Of a DNA stretch of 64,000 nt, positions 56,638-64,000 are shown piece after piece. Origin of the DNA: Bacteroidaceae bacterium (GTDB lineage: Bacteria; Bacteroidota; Bacteroidia; Bacteroidales; Bacteroidaceae); NCBI GenBank assembly GCA_024398475.1, contig JAKSJB010000004.1, forward strand, positions 62,001 to 126,000, read 5' to 3'. A program made the position numbers and the translations under genes. The notes beneath the pieces are model-generated. The model made no database searches and was not told where the DNA came from. It was given only the letters and a program-made list of their open reading frames with translations. Each line of letters begins with the position of its first letter. Positions within the stretch are counted from its first letter, which is position 1.

Positions 56638-57903
56638 CTACAGTCCGAATTCCTTTCTGATATCCTCCACTCTATCGAGCTTCTCCCAAGTAAAGAGTTC
56701 CACGTCTATGGTCTTTTCTCCACCAGACATGTAAGGAGAAGAGAAATGCTTGGTCACGGTCTGAGGAGTACGTCCCATGTGACCATAGGCTGCAGTTTCA
56801 CTGTATATTGGATTACGTAGTTTCAGGTCGCGCTCAATGGCATAAGGTCTCAGGTCGAACATCTTGCCAATCTTTCTAGCAATCTCGCCGTCGGTCATGT
56901 CTACGCGTGAATGTCCGTATGTATTTACATAAATACTTACAGGTTCAGCCACACCGATAGCATAACTGAGTTGCACGAGCATTTCGTCTGCCACACCGGC
57001 AGCCACCATGTTCTTTGCAATATGACGTGCTGCATAGGCAGCAGAACGGTCAACCTTAGATGGATCCTTACCCGAGAAGGCACCACCGCCATGAGCGCCC
57101 TTACCGCCATAGGTATCTACGATTATCTTGCGACCGGTAAGACCCGTATCTCCGTGAGGTCCGCCAATGACAAACTTACCAGTTGGGTTGATGAAGTATT
57201 TGATGTCAGGCGTAAACAGAGCCTTGATTCTCGGATCGTTGATTTCACTTATGACACGCGGTATCAGGATTTCCTTCACGTCACGACTTATCTGACGGAG
57301 CATAGCCTCGTCGTCATTGATGAATTCATCATGCTGGGTAGATACAACAATAGTATCAATCCTTACCGGACGGTCATCATCGTCGTATTCAATCGTCACC
57401 TGACTCTTTGAATCAGGACGCAGATAAGTCATTTGCTTATGTTCACGACGGATGTCAGCAAGTGTACGTAGGATGTGATGGCTGAGGTCGAGAGCAAGAG
57501 GCATGTAGTTTTCTGTCTCATTAGTTGCATAACCGAACATCATTCCCTGATCACCGGCACCCTGATCCTCAGGACGTTCGCGGTCAACACCCTGATTGAT
57601 GTCGGCACTCTGTTCATGTATTGAAGAAAGGAGTCCGCAGCCTTCAGCCTCAAACTTATATTCCGACTTTGTATATCCGATACGGCTGATTGTGTGACGT
57701 GCCACCTCCTGCAGGTCAGCATAAGCCTTTGATTTCACCTCACCGGCAATCACCACAAGACCGGTAGTCACTAGAGTTTCACAAGCGACCTTTGAATTTG
57801 GGTCAAAAGCCAGCAGTTGGTCAAGAACTGCATCACTGATTTGGTCAGCCACCTTGTCGGGGTGACCTTCACTCACCGATTCCGATGTAAACAAATATGC
57901 CAT
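56638..57903 (-). CDS. metK: S-adenosylmethionine synthetase
   Basis: Makes SAM from methionine and ATP. The conserved [20 protein letters not shown] (ATP and Mg site), the hexapeptide-type [13 protein letters not shown], the second signature [20 protein letters not shown] and [20 protein letters not shown] are all present. The 421-aa length is slightly above the E. coli protein, as usual in Bacteroidetes. Its own promoter leaves a short 5' UTR with no room for a SAM riboswitch. The two glycosyltransferase genes lie downstream. Confidence 0.99.
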   Translation of the reverse strand: MAYLFTSESVSEGHPDKVADQISDAVLDQLLAFDPNSKVACETLVTTGLVVIAGEVKSKAYADLQEVARHTISRIGYTKSEYKFEAEGCGLLSSIHEQSADINQGVDRERPEDQGAGDQGMMFGYATNETENYMPLALDLSHHILRTLADIRREHKQMTYLRPDSKSQVTIEYDDDDRPVRIDTIVVSTQHDEFINDDEAMLRQISRDVKEILIPRVISEINDPRIKALFTPDIKYFINPTGKFVIGGPHGDTGLTGRKIIVDTYGGKGAHGGGAFSGKDPSKVDRSAAYAARHIAKNMVAAGVADEMLVQLSYAIGVAEPVSIYVNTYGHSRVDMTDGEIARKIGKMFDLRPYAIERDLKLRNPIYSETAAYGHMGRTPQTVTKHFSSPYMSGGEKTIDVELFTWEKLDRVEDIRKEFGL

Positions 57904-57932
57904 AATTATTTCGTTTATCCTTATTTATGGTG

Positions 57933-57990
57933 CAAAGGTAGGAAATAATTGACAATAAACAATTGATATTTTATTATTTTCGTATCTTTG
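57933..57990. promoter_or_regulatory. Back-to-back promoters of metK (-) and the PNPOx-like gene (+)
   Basis: For metK, the minus strand has TTG (57960-57962), 19 bp, TACCTTTG (57933-57940). For the divergent gene, the plus strand has TTG (57963-57965), 17 bp, TATCTTTG (57983-57990). The two -33 triplets abut and form the palindrome CAATTG (57960-57965), so the two promoters cannot easily be occupied at once. Confidence 0.7.
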
Positions 57991-58020
57991 TCAGCGAATA
58001 ACCAAACTAAACCAAATTAT

Positions 58021-58524
58021 ATGAAGAAACTGATTACAATGGTTCTTGCCCTTACATGTTTTCTCGGAGTTTCCTCCTCATGCTACGCACAGCAGGATGC
58101 AAGTACCTACAAGACCACAAACGAAAAAGGCATGAACGAAGTTTATGAATTTATCAAGAACTGCAAGACTTACTACATCGCAACAGTCGATGGCGACCAA
58201 CCGAGAGTACGTCCGTTCGGTACCGTAAACATCTTTGACGGAAAACTCTACATCCAGACAGGAAGAAAGAAGCGTGTAGCCAAGCAACTGGCACAGAATC
58301 CAAAGGCAGAAATCTGTGCACTCAACGGCAGCACATGGATACGGCTCAGCGGAGAACTTATTCCCGACGAGCGGGTAGAGGCAAAGAAGTCCATGCTTGA
58401 TGCCAATCCGTCGCTGCGCAGCATGTACAGCGAAACAGACGAGAATACCGTTGTATATTATTTCCGCAACGCCACAGCGTATATTTCATCATTTACAGGA
58501 GAAGACAGGAAGATTGAATTCTGA
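58021..58524 (+). CDS. Exported pyridoxamine-5'-phosphate-oxidase-like (PNPOx) flavin-binding protein
   Basis: The start at 58021 (MKKLITMVLALTCFLGVSSS) gives a clean signal peptide; the frame is open to 57988, but that codon overlaps the promoter. The PNPOx split-barrel domain (about 35-165) shows NCKTYYIATVDGDQPRVRPF, LYIQTGRKKRVAKQLAQNP and AEICALNGSTWIRLSGELIP, a pattern of anaerobe PNPOx-like proteins that bind FMN or F420-type cofactors. Cytosolic homologues are common; the signal peptide (SSSCYAQ, which may also be read as a poor lipobox) is unusual. The true reaction is unknown. Confidence 0.85.
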   Translation: MKKLITMVLALTCFLGVSSSCYAQQDASTYKTTNEKGMNEVYEFIKNCKTYYIATVDGDQPRVRPFGTVNIFDGKLYIQTGRKKRVAKQLAQNPKAEICALNGSTWIRLSGELIPDERVEAKKSMLDANPSLRSMYSETDENTVVYYFRNATAYISSFTGEDRKIEF

Positions 58525-58550
58525 TAGTCTACGTGACAACAAATCAACGA

Positions 58551-58600
58551 GTCAACAAGTTTCACCATTAACAATCCTAATGGATACTTGTTGACTCTTT
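58551..58600. terminator. Long hairpin between convergent genes
   Basis: GTCAACAAGT (58551-58560) pairs with ACTTGTTGAC (58586-58595), and inside it CCATTA (58565-58570) pairs with TAATGG (58578-58583). TCTTT follows on the plus strand. It serves the PNPOx-like gene and perhaps the convergent DUF3109 operon. Confidence 0.75.
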
Positions 58601-58643
58601 ATGGTTTGCATTATCCCCCGTCAGTAGGCATTTTTATTGGCTT

Positions 58644-59228
58644 CTAAATATACCCTGCTTTCCTAAGTTCTACGGCAGCAGTTTCAACTTCTTTCCACCA
58701 ATCCTCGCCGAACCGACGTATAAGAGGTTCCTTCAGGAACTTATACAGAGGAAGATTAAGCGTACAACCTTTTTCCACAGCACACTTGCAGATATCCCAT
58801 CTGTCGTAATTCACACCGACCATACCGCCCTGTATGTTTTTCAGTCTTACAGGATAGAGATGACATGATATGGGTTTCTGGAAACCAATGCGTCCCTGAC
58901 GGTATGCACGGTCGAGTATACAGTAGCACATACCGTTGTCGTCATGACCGGCATACACACAGTCACGTCCGTCCACGATACTAGTAACAAGTTCCCCTGA
59001 TGGGTCAGGATAGACCACCCCCTGTTCATTTATTACCTTCTGAGCCTTCGGTGATAGTTCGTTCCATACCTTTTCAGTAGCCTCTTCCAGGAGAGCCACC
59101 TCATCCGTTTCTACCGGAGCACCAGCATCACCCTCTTCACAGCAGCAGCCACGACATCGGTCGAGGTCACAGCAGAAAAATTCGGTAAAGATATCGAGTG
59201 AGACGAGAGTATTCTGTATTTCAAGCAT
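58644..59228 (-). CDS. DUF3109 family cysteine-rich protein
   Basis: A cytosolic protein of 194 aa with many cysteines arranged as in YkgJ-like metal or Fe-S proteins: FFCCDLDRCRGCCCEEGDAG near residues 16-35, then RDCVYAG, GMCYCILDRAYRQG, PISCHLYPVRL and WDICKCAVEKGC. DUF3109 proteins are common in Bacteroidetes; the function is unknown. The ATG at 59226-59228 is preferred and overlaps the DUF4435 stop by 8 bp (an upstream frame opens at 59249), so translation is coupled. It is the last gene of the four-gene operon. Confidence 0.9.
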   Translation of the reverse strand: MLEIQNTLVSLDIFTEFFCCDLDRCRGCCCEEGDAGAPVETDEVALLEEATEKVWNELSPKAQKVINEQGVVYPDPSGELVTSIVDGRDCVYAGHDDNGMCYCILDRAYRQGRIGFQKPISCHLYPVRLKNIQGGMVGVNYDRWDICKCAVEKGCTLNLPLYKFLKEPLIRRFGEDWWKEVETAAVELRKAGYI

Positions 59229-60231
59229 TTGTCTGCGTAATTCTGTCAATTATAGTTTGTAGTTTAGCCTTCAGCATTCCATACTGAGGCGATGACTTGT
59301 AGTTTGTGTTGCGGCGTAGCATCTGAACCACCTCTGCCTGACTGTGCTGATACGACGCCAGTTCATTGTCCATCTGCTGCTGTTGCGTAGCAAGTTGTTT
59401 TATTTCCTTTTCACGAGCCCTGCGCAGACTCTGACAGATAGGGTTCATTGCCACTAGAACCACATTGTCCATTATGTGATGTCCCTGAATATACATGTAG
59501 GTATTGTCGGGATTGACACCGAGAGCCGCCAGTTCCTCCTTCAGCGGCTGCAATTTACCCTTTGCTTCAGGAAAAGACTTCTGGAGCCATGCCACTTTGC
59601 GGTTCACACTCCTTCGCAATTCCTCGAATGCCGTTTCAGGCTTGTAGGTATTCAGGTTCATGACCTTACTTATGTTACAGAACGACGACATAGTGAACTG
59701 CTGCCCCAGTCCCTCACGGTTTATCCAGATAGCCCAGATGAAAAGGTCATACACAATCTGCGAGTATGTAGCAAGATACTGCTCAAAGTCGAAGATGCGG
59801 TGATCGTTCAGAGTCACCATCACGCACACCTCATGAAGACTCGGAGCATAACACTGGTAACTTTCAATGGCATAGGCAAAGGTATGAGCCACGAACTGGT
59901 TCTCCAGCATATTTCGGCTTGCAGGAGTCTTGCCCTGCAGCAGATAGTCGTAATCGGCATCCACACAGGCAATCATACTTGTACCGAGTCCTTCGCCCAG
60001 TCTGTTCATCATGGCAGTCTTCTTACCCCTTGCAAGCGAAGTACGTGAAGGCAGCACCACTTCGAAGCCCAGCGATTCGGTTTCGAATTCCGACAAAACG
60101 TCACGCCAAAAGAAGATGTCGTCGTAACTCTCCACGTACACCACCACCTTCTGCTTCCTCCACTTCGGGCGCATACTGTTCGCCGCCTCGAAATAGTCGG
60201 AATTCACGTTGTCTATTAACCTCTTGCCCAT
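59221..60231 (-). CDS. DUF4435 (TOPRIM-like) protein, AriB-like
   Basis: A 336-aa protein with a TOPRIM-like DUF4435 fold: VVVYVESYDDIFFWRDVL (acidic Glu34) and IACVDADYDYLL (Asp91, Asp93, Asp95) form the expected acidic metal site, followed by HTFAYAIESYQCY. A second, helical region (about 255-330) includes a charged coiled coil (EKEIKQLATQQQQMDNELAS). In PARIS anti-phage systems the DUF4435 protein AriB is the toxic nuclease released by the ATPase AriA. Here the gene lies 21 bp after an ATPase gene, in the same order. Whether it acts in defence or housekeeping is not shown by sequence. Confidence 0.88.
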   Translation of the reverse strand: MGKRLIDNVNSDYFEAANSMRPKWRKQKVVVYVESYDDIFFWRDVLSEFETESLGFEVVLPSRTSLARGKKTAMMNRLGEGLGTSMIACVDADYDYLLQGKTPASRNMLENQFVAHTFAYAIESYQCYAPSLHEVCVMVTLNDHRIFDFEQYLATYSQIVYDLFIWAIWINREGLGQQFTMSSFCNISKVMNLNTYKPETAFEELRRSVNRKVAWLQKSFPEAKGKLQPLKEELAALGVNPDNTYMYIQGHHIMDNVVLVAMNPICQSLRRAREKEIKQLATQQQQMDNELASYQHSQAEVVQMLRRNTNYKSSPQYGMLKAKLQTIIDRITQTNA

Positions 60232-60252
60232 AATGGATTTGGATTGACTTTT

Positions 60253-61077
60253 CTATATGGTCACATCCTCCACCTCAGTCACGATGTCGAGCCATCCATT
60301 CATGATGAGCGCAGGTGAATGAGTAGAAAGAATGACCTGAGCGTTAGGATTCAGTTCACGAATAAGTCCGATAAGTTGTTTCTGCCATTCAATGTGCAGA
60401 CTTATCTCAGGTTCGTCCATGAGCAAAGCATAGTGCTCACCGTTCTCCACCAGTACCGTCATCATGATTACGAGCATCTGCTTCTCACCCGACGACAACT
60501 GATAAGGAGTCAGTACCTCACCGTTTTGAATGAACTGGATTTCGTTGCTGGTACGGTCGATTGACTTGTGAGTATCACGGAACAGTTCGTCCATTATGTC
60601 CTGAAAACGGAGTTTGGCAGTTGATACCTGAGCCGCAAGTTTCTGGTCTTCAGGATTGCCGCTCGTGAGCAATGCAATCATACGGTTACCGATGTTCACC
60701 TGATAGTCAAGATAACGTTTCTGCAATTTATACACCTGCCAGTCAAGTTCTGTCTGTACACGTGAATCGGCAAGTTTCTCCAACAGATTGCTGTTGAGCA
60801 AAGGACGGTCGAACGAACGTATCACGTCAAAACGTATACTGGTAGCATCCTCGGGAAAGAGTTTTATCGTAACGCCCTCAGCCACCTCACCTGCAGGAAT
60901 CTCACCACCTTCCATAAGTCGCAGTCCCTTGGCAGAATGGTTGATTATGGTACTCTTACCCACACCGTTGATACCACTCAGGATGTTCACGTCCCTGTTG
61001 AGTTGCCAGCGCACATGCTTACCGCCCTTCCACAAGGCATTGATTTCAATACTCTGAATGTATTCGGCCTGTTTCAT
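60253..61077 (-). CDS. AAA/ABC-type ATPase (AriA/OLD-like), 274 aa
   Basis: A compact P-loop ATPase. From the ATG at 61075-61077 the motifs are Walker A GINGVGKST (35-43), ABC-type signature LSSGEKQML (194-202), Walker B ALLMDEPE (217-224) and the H-loop STHSPA (251-256). The insert between them (about 60-190) is helical. A TTG at 61084 is a possible but less likely start. It begins 5 bp after the TM2 stop and is followed 21 bp later by DUF4435. AriA proteins are longer, so this is a minimal relative; it is also similar to the ATPase halves of OLD and Abi systems. Confidence 0.9.
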   Translation of the reverse strand: MKQAEYIQSIEINALWKGGKHVRWQLNRDVNILSGINGVGKSTIINHSAKGLRLMEGGEIPAGEVAEGVTIKLFPEDATSIRFDVIRSFDRPLLNSNLLEKLADSRVQTELDWQVYKLQKRYLDYQVNIGNRMIALLTSGNPEDQKLAAQVSTAKLRFQDIMDELFRDTHKSIDRTSNEIQFIQNGEVLTPYQLSSGEKQMLVIMMTVLVENGEHYALLMDEPEISLHIEWQKQLIGLIRELNPNAQVILSTHSPALIMNGWLDIVTEVEDVTI

Positions 61078-61082
61078 AATAT

Positions 61083-61427
61083 TCAAATAAACTTCATCAA
61101 TTTATCGAGATTCTTCTGACGGGTAGCATCCATGATGAGGAAGAGGTCCACAAGCCACCATATCAAGCCCAAGCCGCAGCAACATGTAGTCAGCAGTTTG
61201 CCGATACCAAGACCTACGTCACCGATAATAAAACGGTCAATGCCGAGTTCACCGAAAAACACCGACAGTACGATGTTCAATACCGGACTAATATAACTAA
61301 GACTCATAATAGCCAATTCCGAGTCGGGGTCTGCCTTGAGCAGCCTTTCACGAATCATTGGGATTGCCTCAGCAGGGAAATATTCACCCTTAGCGGCAAT
61401 AAACATGTTAACTTTTTCTATATCCAT
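61083..61427 (-). CDS. TM2-domain membrane protein, 114 aa
   Basis: The N-terminal 45 residues are soluble and helical (EAIPMIRERLLKADPDSELA). A TM2 domain follows (about 45-112): two hydrophobic helices with the conserved junction FFGELGIDRFIIGDVGLGIG and the Cys-rich LLTTCCCGLGLIWWLVDLF, then LIMDATR. TM2 proteins are small inner-membrane proteins of unknown role. It is the first gene of the TM2-ATPase-DUF4435-DUF3109 operon and has its own full promoter. Confidence 0.92.
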   Translation of the reverse strand: MDIEKVNMFIAAKGEYFPAEAIPMIRERLLKADPDSELAIMSLSYISPVLNIVLSVFFGELGIDRFIIGDVGLGIGKLLTTCCCGLGLIWWLVDLFLIMDATRQKNLDKLMKFI

Positions 61428-61467
61428 ATCAGTAAGTATTTATTTGTATTGATTGTCATTATGTCGG

Positions 61468-61498
61468 CAAAATTACGATAAATAAATGAAACTACCAA
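61468..61498 (-). promoter_or_regulatory. Promoter of the TM2-ATPase-DUF4435 operon
   Basis: On the minus strand TTG (61496-61498), 20 bp, TAATTTTG (61468-61475). The 5' UTR would be about 37 nt. The -33 element abuts the first 11-bp repeat array (from 61501). Confidence 0.75.
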
Positions 61499-61500
61499 AA

Positions 61501-61544
61501 TAAAGACAGAATAAAGATGGAACAAAGACAGAACAAAACTCTCC
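61501..61544. repeat. 11-bp-period array (AAAGACAGAA units)
   Basis: Units TAAAGACAGAA (61501-61511), TAAAGATGGAA (61512-61522) and CAAAGACAGAA (61523-61533) follow head to tail; a fourth, CAAAACTCTCC (61534-61544), is degenerate. It lies just upstream of the TM2 promoter, in a 537-bp spacer without genes. Confidence 0.85.
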
Positions 61545-61559
61545 GATTTTTACTTCCAT

Positions 61560-61636
61560 ACCACCTACGTTCCTCCTATGTTGTTCCTCCGCAGCAAATT
61601 CGAACCAAATTCGATGCAAGTTCGAACTAACTCCGC
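61560..61636. repeat. 11-bp-period array (AxCAAATTCGA and CCTCCTATGT units)
   Basis: Seven in-phase 11-mers: ACCACCTACGT, TCCTCCTATGT, TGTTCCTCCGC, AGCAAATTCGA, ACCAAATTCGA, TGCAAGTTCGA and ACTAACTCCGC. Units 1-2 and units 4-6 are clear relatives; units 3 and 7 are degenerate. The sequence between 61637 and 61769 shows no further repeat. Confidence 0.75.
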
Positions 61637-61769
61637 TATTTCATCAAGTTTGCTACAGTTCTACAACTAACTTACATAAAATTAATGACAGGAGAATAGC
61701 ACAGATACAAAATGACGCCAATTCTGCAGAATGAACTACCTGCAATTTTACTTACACCACATACCTGAT

Positions 61770-61817
61770 GTTACTGACTCATAATAGACTCATAACTGAC
61801 CTGTTACTGACTTCCAG
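61770..61817. repeat. 11-bp-period tandem array, copy 2 (ACTGACTCATA units)
   Basis: Units ACTGACTCATA (61773-61783), ATAGACTCATA (61784-61794), ACTGACCTGTT (61795-61805) and ACTGACTTCCA (61806-61816) repeat the 34290-34337 block with three substitutions. It lies between the divergent TM2 and ABC-F promoters. Confidence 0.9.
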
Positions 61818-61925
61818 GAACCAAAAAGGCACCAGATTCTATTCTCTGGAACCACGCCTTTCAATTAGAAACGGTACGTCACATGCCGACGTCACCTTGT
61901 TTATCAGAAAAAAGCACCCAACATA

Positions 61926-61956
61926 TTGTGATGTAGAAAAATTATCGTTAACTTTG
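61926..61956 (+). promoter_or_regulatory. Promoter of the ABC-F gene, giving a nearly leaderless mRNA
   Basis: TTG (61926-61928), 20 bp, TAACTTTG (61949-61956). The ATG follows at 61965, only 8 nt after the -7 box, so the transcript should have almost no 5' UTR. Confidence 0.75.
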
Positions 61957-61964
61957 CAGTCGAA

Positions 61965-63749
61965 ATGATATCAATAGAACAATTATACGTTGAATTCAGC
62001 GCAAAGCCTTTGTTCAGGGACGTGAGTTTCGTAGTAAACCCACGCGACAGAATTGCACTGGTGGGAAAGAACGGAGCCGGAAAATCGACTCTGCTGAAAA
62101 TCATTGCCGGACTGCAGGAACCTACCGGGGGTGTAGTGGCACGGCAGAAGGACGTAACCATAGGTTACCTGCCCCAGGTGATGCTCACAATAGATGAGCG
62201 GACTGTGGAGGAAGAGGCTATGCTTGCCTTCGAGGGATCAGATACTGAAGAATGGAACCGCAGGGCGGAACTCGACAAGACACTCATCGGACTCGGTTTC
62301 AGCCGGGAGGACTTCACACGTCCCACGAGTGAGTTTTCGGGTGGATGGCGCATGCGAATTGAGTTGGCAAAGATTCTGCTGCGAAAACCCGACCTTCTTC
62401 TGCTCGACGAGCCTACCAACCACCTCGACATCGGTTCGATTCAGTGGTTGGAATCGTTCATTCAGAATTCCGCCAAGGCTGTGCTATTGGTAAGTCATGA
62501 CCGTGCATTCATCAACAACATCACGAACCGCACGATTGAGATTACCTGCGGACGTATCAACGACTACAAGGTGGCTTATGACCAGTACGTAGTGCTGCGC
62601 GACGAACGCCGTGAACAACAGTTGCGTGCCTATGAGAACCAGCAGAAAGAGATTGCGGAGATAAAGGACTTCATCGAGAAATTCAGATATAAACCAACCA
62701 AGTCAAACCAGGTGCAGAGCCGCATCAAGCAACTCGAGAAAATCATACCGATTGAGATTGACGACGTGGATACAAGTATGCTTCGCTTGAAGTTTCCTCC
62801 ATGTCAGCGAAGCGGCGACTTCCCAATAATCTGCGACTGCGTAGGTAAAACTTATGGAAACCATAACGTATTTCACGACGTAAGCCTCAGCATCAGACGC
62901 GGTGAGAAGGTGGCATTCATGGGCAACAACGGTGAGGGTAAATCCACACTTGTGAAGTGTATCATGAATGAGATTCCGTTCGACGGAATGCTGAAAATTG
63001 CTCAGAACGTACAGATTGGCTATTTCGCACAGAATCAGGCCCAATTGCTCGACGGAGAAATCACCGTATTCGACACCATCGACAGGGTGGCTACGGGTGA
63101 CATTAGGTTGAAGATACGCGATCTGCTCGGTGCGTTCATGTTCGGCGGAGAAGCATCGGACAAGTTCGTAAAAGTACTCAGCGGTGGAGAAAGAAGCCGA
63201 CTTGCCATGATTCAGTTGCTGCTGCAACCTGTGAACCTGCTCATTCTTGACGAGCCTACCAACCACCTCGACATGCAGTCGAAGGATGTGCTGAAAAATG
63301 CCATCAAGAATTTCGACGGTACTGCTATCATCGTGAGCCACGACCGTGATTTTCTCAATGGGCTTGTGGACAAGGTGTTCGTGTTCAAGGACCAGGGAGT
63401 GAGAGAAGAAAATCCGTTCCTGCCCGCCATCAAGGACATAAACCTGCAGAACAAGCCTGCGAGCCAACGAGTAAATGAGGCAACAAAACAACATGCCAAC
63501 GAATCGGCAGGACAGCAGGACGGCGCACTCAGTTATGCTCAGCAAAAGGAACTGGCACGCCAAAAGGCTAAGGCAGAGAAGGCCCTGAAGGCCTGTGAAG
63601 AGAAGATAGCGAAACTGGAGACAGAAATAGCGGAAGTGGAAAGTACACTCGCCACGAAGAACGACATGCAACTCGTGGAACGCTACACACAGTTGAAGGA
63701 ACAACTTGACAAGGCCATGGAGGAGTGGATGGAATATTCCGAAGCATAA
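61965..63749 (+). CDS. ABC-F family ATP-binding protein (duplicated ABC), 594 aa
   Basis: A soluble ABC-F ATPase that acts on ribosomes rather than transporting. The first ABC domain has Walker A GKNGAGKST (about 36-44), signature FSGGWRMR and Walker B LLLLDEPTNHLD; the inter-domain linker of about 75 residues is helical with KPTKSNQVQSRIKQLEKI. The second has GNNGEGKST, LSGGERSRLAM and LLILDEPTNHLD. A C-terminal coiled coil (about 530-590, AEKALKACEEKIAKLETEIA) resembles the Uup/YdiF type. The subgroup, and any role in antibiotic protection, cannot be settled by eye; a housekeeping member is likelier. Confidence 0.95.
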   Translation: MISIEQLYVEFSAKPLFRDVSFVVNPRDRIALVGKNGAGKSTLLKIIAGLQEPTGGVVARQKDVTIGYLPQVMLTIDERTVEEEAMLAFEGSDTEEWNRRAELDKTLIGLGFSREDFTRPTSEFSGGWRMRIELAKILLRKPDLLLLDEPTNHLDIGSIQWLESFIQNSAKAVLLVSHDRAFINNITNRTIEITCGRINDYKVAYDQYVVLRDERREQQLRAYENQQKEIAEIKDFIEKFRYKPTKSNQVQSRIKQLEKIIPIEIDDVDTSMLRLKFPPCQRSGDFPIICDCVGKTYGNHNVFHDVSLSIRRGEKVAFMGNNGEGKSTLVKCIMNEIPFDGMLKIAQNVQIGYFAQNQAQLLDGEITVFDTIDRVATGDIRLKIRDLLGAFMFGGEASDKFVKVLSGGERSRLAMIQLLLQPVNLLILDEPTNHLDMQSKDVLKNAIKNFDGTAIIVSHDRDFLNGLVDKVFVFKDQGVREENPFLPAIKDINLQNKPASQRVNEATKQHANESAGQQDGALSYAQQKELARQKAKAEKALKACEEKIAKLETEIAEVESTLATKNDMQLVERYTQLKEQLDKAMEEWMEYSEA

Positions 63750-63833
63750 CTACACGGAATTCATCGAAATTCTGTAACAATAAATATCTCGTATACAAAT
63801 GGTTATTACCTAATAATCTCTAAATTCGTTATT

Positions 63834-64000
63834 ATGAAAACTAAACATTTAATTCTAGCATTCGCAATGGCAACAACATGCGTGGGATGTCAGAACCAGT
63901 TGGGTATCGGCATCAAACTTGAAAACATGAATGATTCCGTCGCTCCAGGTACCGACTTCTATCAGTACGCCTGTGGCGGATGGATGAAGGACAATCCACT
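63834..64000 (+). CDS. M13-family (PepO/neprilysin-like) metallopeptidase lipoprotein, start only
   Basis: The first 55 codons of a gene running out of the window. The N-terminus has a lipoprotein signal (AMATTCVGC, Cys 19) and then the diagnostic M13 stretch PGTDFYQYACGGWMKDNPL. M13 enzymes are zinc endopeptidases of peptides; the HExxH motif lies beyond the edge. The 84-bp gap after the ABC-F gene contains no clear promoter, only a 5-bp hairpin near 63757-63772. Confidence 0.9.
   Translation, partial: MKTKHLILAFAMATTCVGCQNQLGIGIKLENMNDSVAPGTDFYQYACGGWMKDNP

Noticed and set aside
57904-57932. SAM riboswitch before metK
   Set aside because: The mapped-by-motif promoter leaves less than 30 nt of leader, too short for any SAM riboswitch.
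59476-60048. 190-codon plus-strand frame opposite the DUF4435 gene
   Set aside because: Antisense to a conserved gene with intact motifs; no own domain or promoter.
62703-63704. 333-codon open frame on the minus strand inside the ABC-F gene
   Set aside because: It mirrors a strongly conserved ABC-F coding sequence and has no recognisable domain; it is an antisense shadow of biased codon use.

Overview
The window reads as a chromosomal segment of a Prevotella-like member of the Bacteroidales. The evidence is SusC/SusD outer-membrane pairs, Bacteroidetes-type promoters (TTG, about 19-20 bp, then TAnnTTTG), ribosomal proteins of Bacteroidetes type, and gene orders such as rpsL-rpsG-fusA-rpsJ, secY-map-infA-rpmJ and mreBCD-mrdA-rodA. 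No rRNA, tRNA, CRISPR array or insertion sequence was seen.

Region 1 (1-15253, minus strand) is one tightly spaced operon, transcribed leftwards from a likely promoter near 15340. It encodes a large FAS1 (fasciclin) lipoprotein, SusC, SusD, two more FAS1 lipoproteins and a second SusC cut by the window edge. It has no visible glycan-degrading enzyme or regulator, so it looks like a cell-surface binding and import system of unknown substrate.

Region 2 (15592-33826, minus strand) is the merged str-S10-spc-alpha ribosomal supercluster from rpsL to rplQ, including fusA, secY, map, infA and rpoA. It ends in a strong intrinsic terminator at 15528-15567. S4, S14 and L36 are all forms without the zinc-binding cysteines. 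Structured spacers precede rpsD and rpsJ. Five genes carry clear Shine-Dalgarno sequences in a phylum that rarely uses them.

Region 3 (34415-41597) holds a small TonB-C-like protein on the minus strand. On the plus strand it has a stand-alone IMP cyclohydrolase domain followed by the rod-shape cell-wall cluster mreB, mreC, mreD, mrdA (PBP2) and rodA.

Region 4 (41739-53987, plus) is a housekeeping mixture: macro-domain protein, thioredoxin, small unknowns, membrane zinc metallopeptidase, sigma-54, PAP2-like membrane protein, a C-terminally short PurE, a compact IspG, a TPR protein paired with a plug-less outer-membrane barrel, and an exported Dabb protein.

Region 5 (53984-58524) has YbaK, two glycosyltransferases and metK on the minus strand, and an exported PNPOx-like protein divergent from metK.

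Region 6 (58644-61427, minus) is a compact operon: TM2 protein, AAA/ABC-type ATPase, DUF4435 TOPRIM-like protein and a cysteine-rich DUF3109 protein. The ATPase plus DUF4435 pair has the architecture of the PARIS (AriA/AriB) and OLD-like anti-phage systems and is the best candidate for an undescribed system here. Next to it, the 540-bp spacer up to the ABC-F gene holds several 11-bp-period repeat arrays. One of these is duplicated almost exactly 27 kb away at 34290. The window ends in the start of an M13 (PepO-like) peptidase lipoprotein gene.
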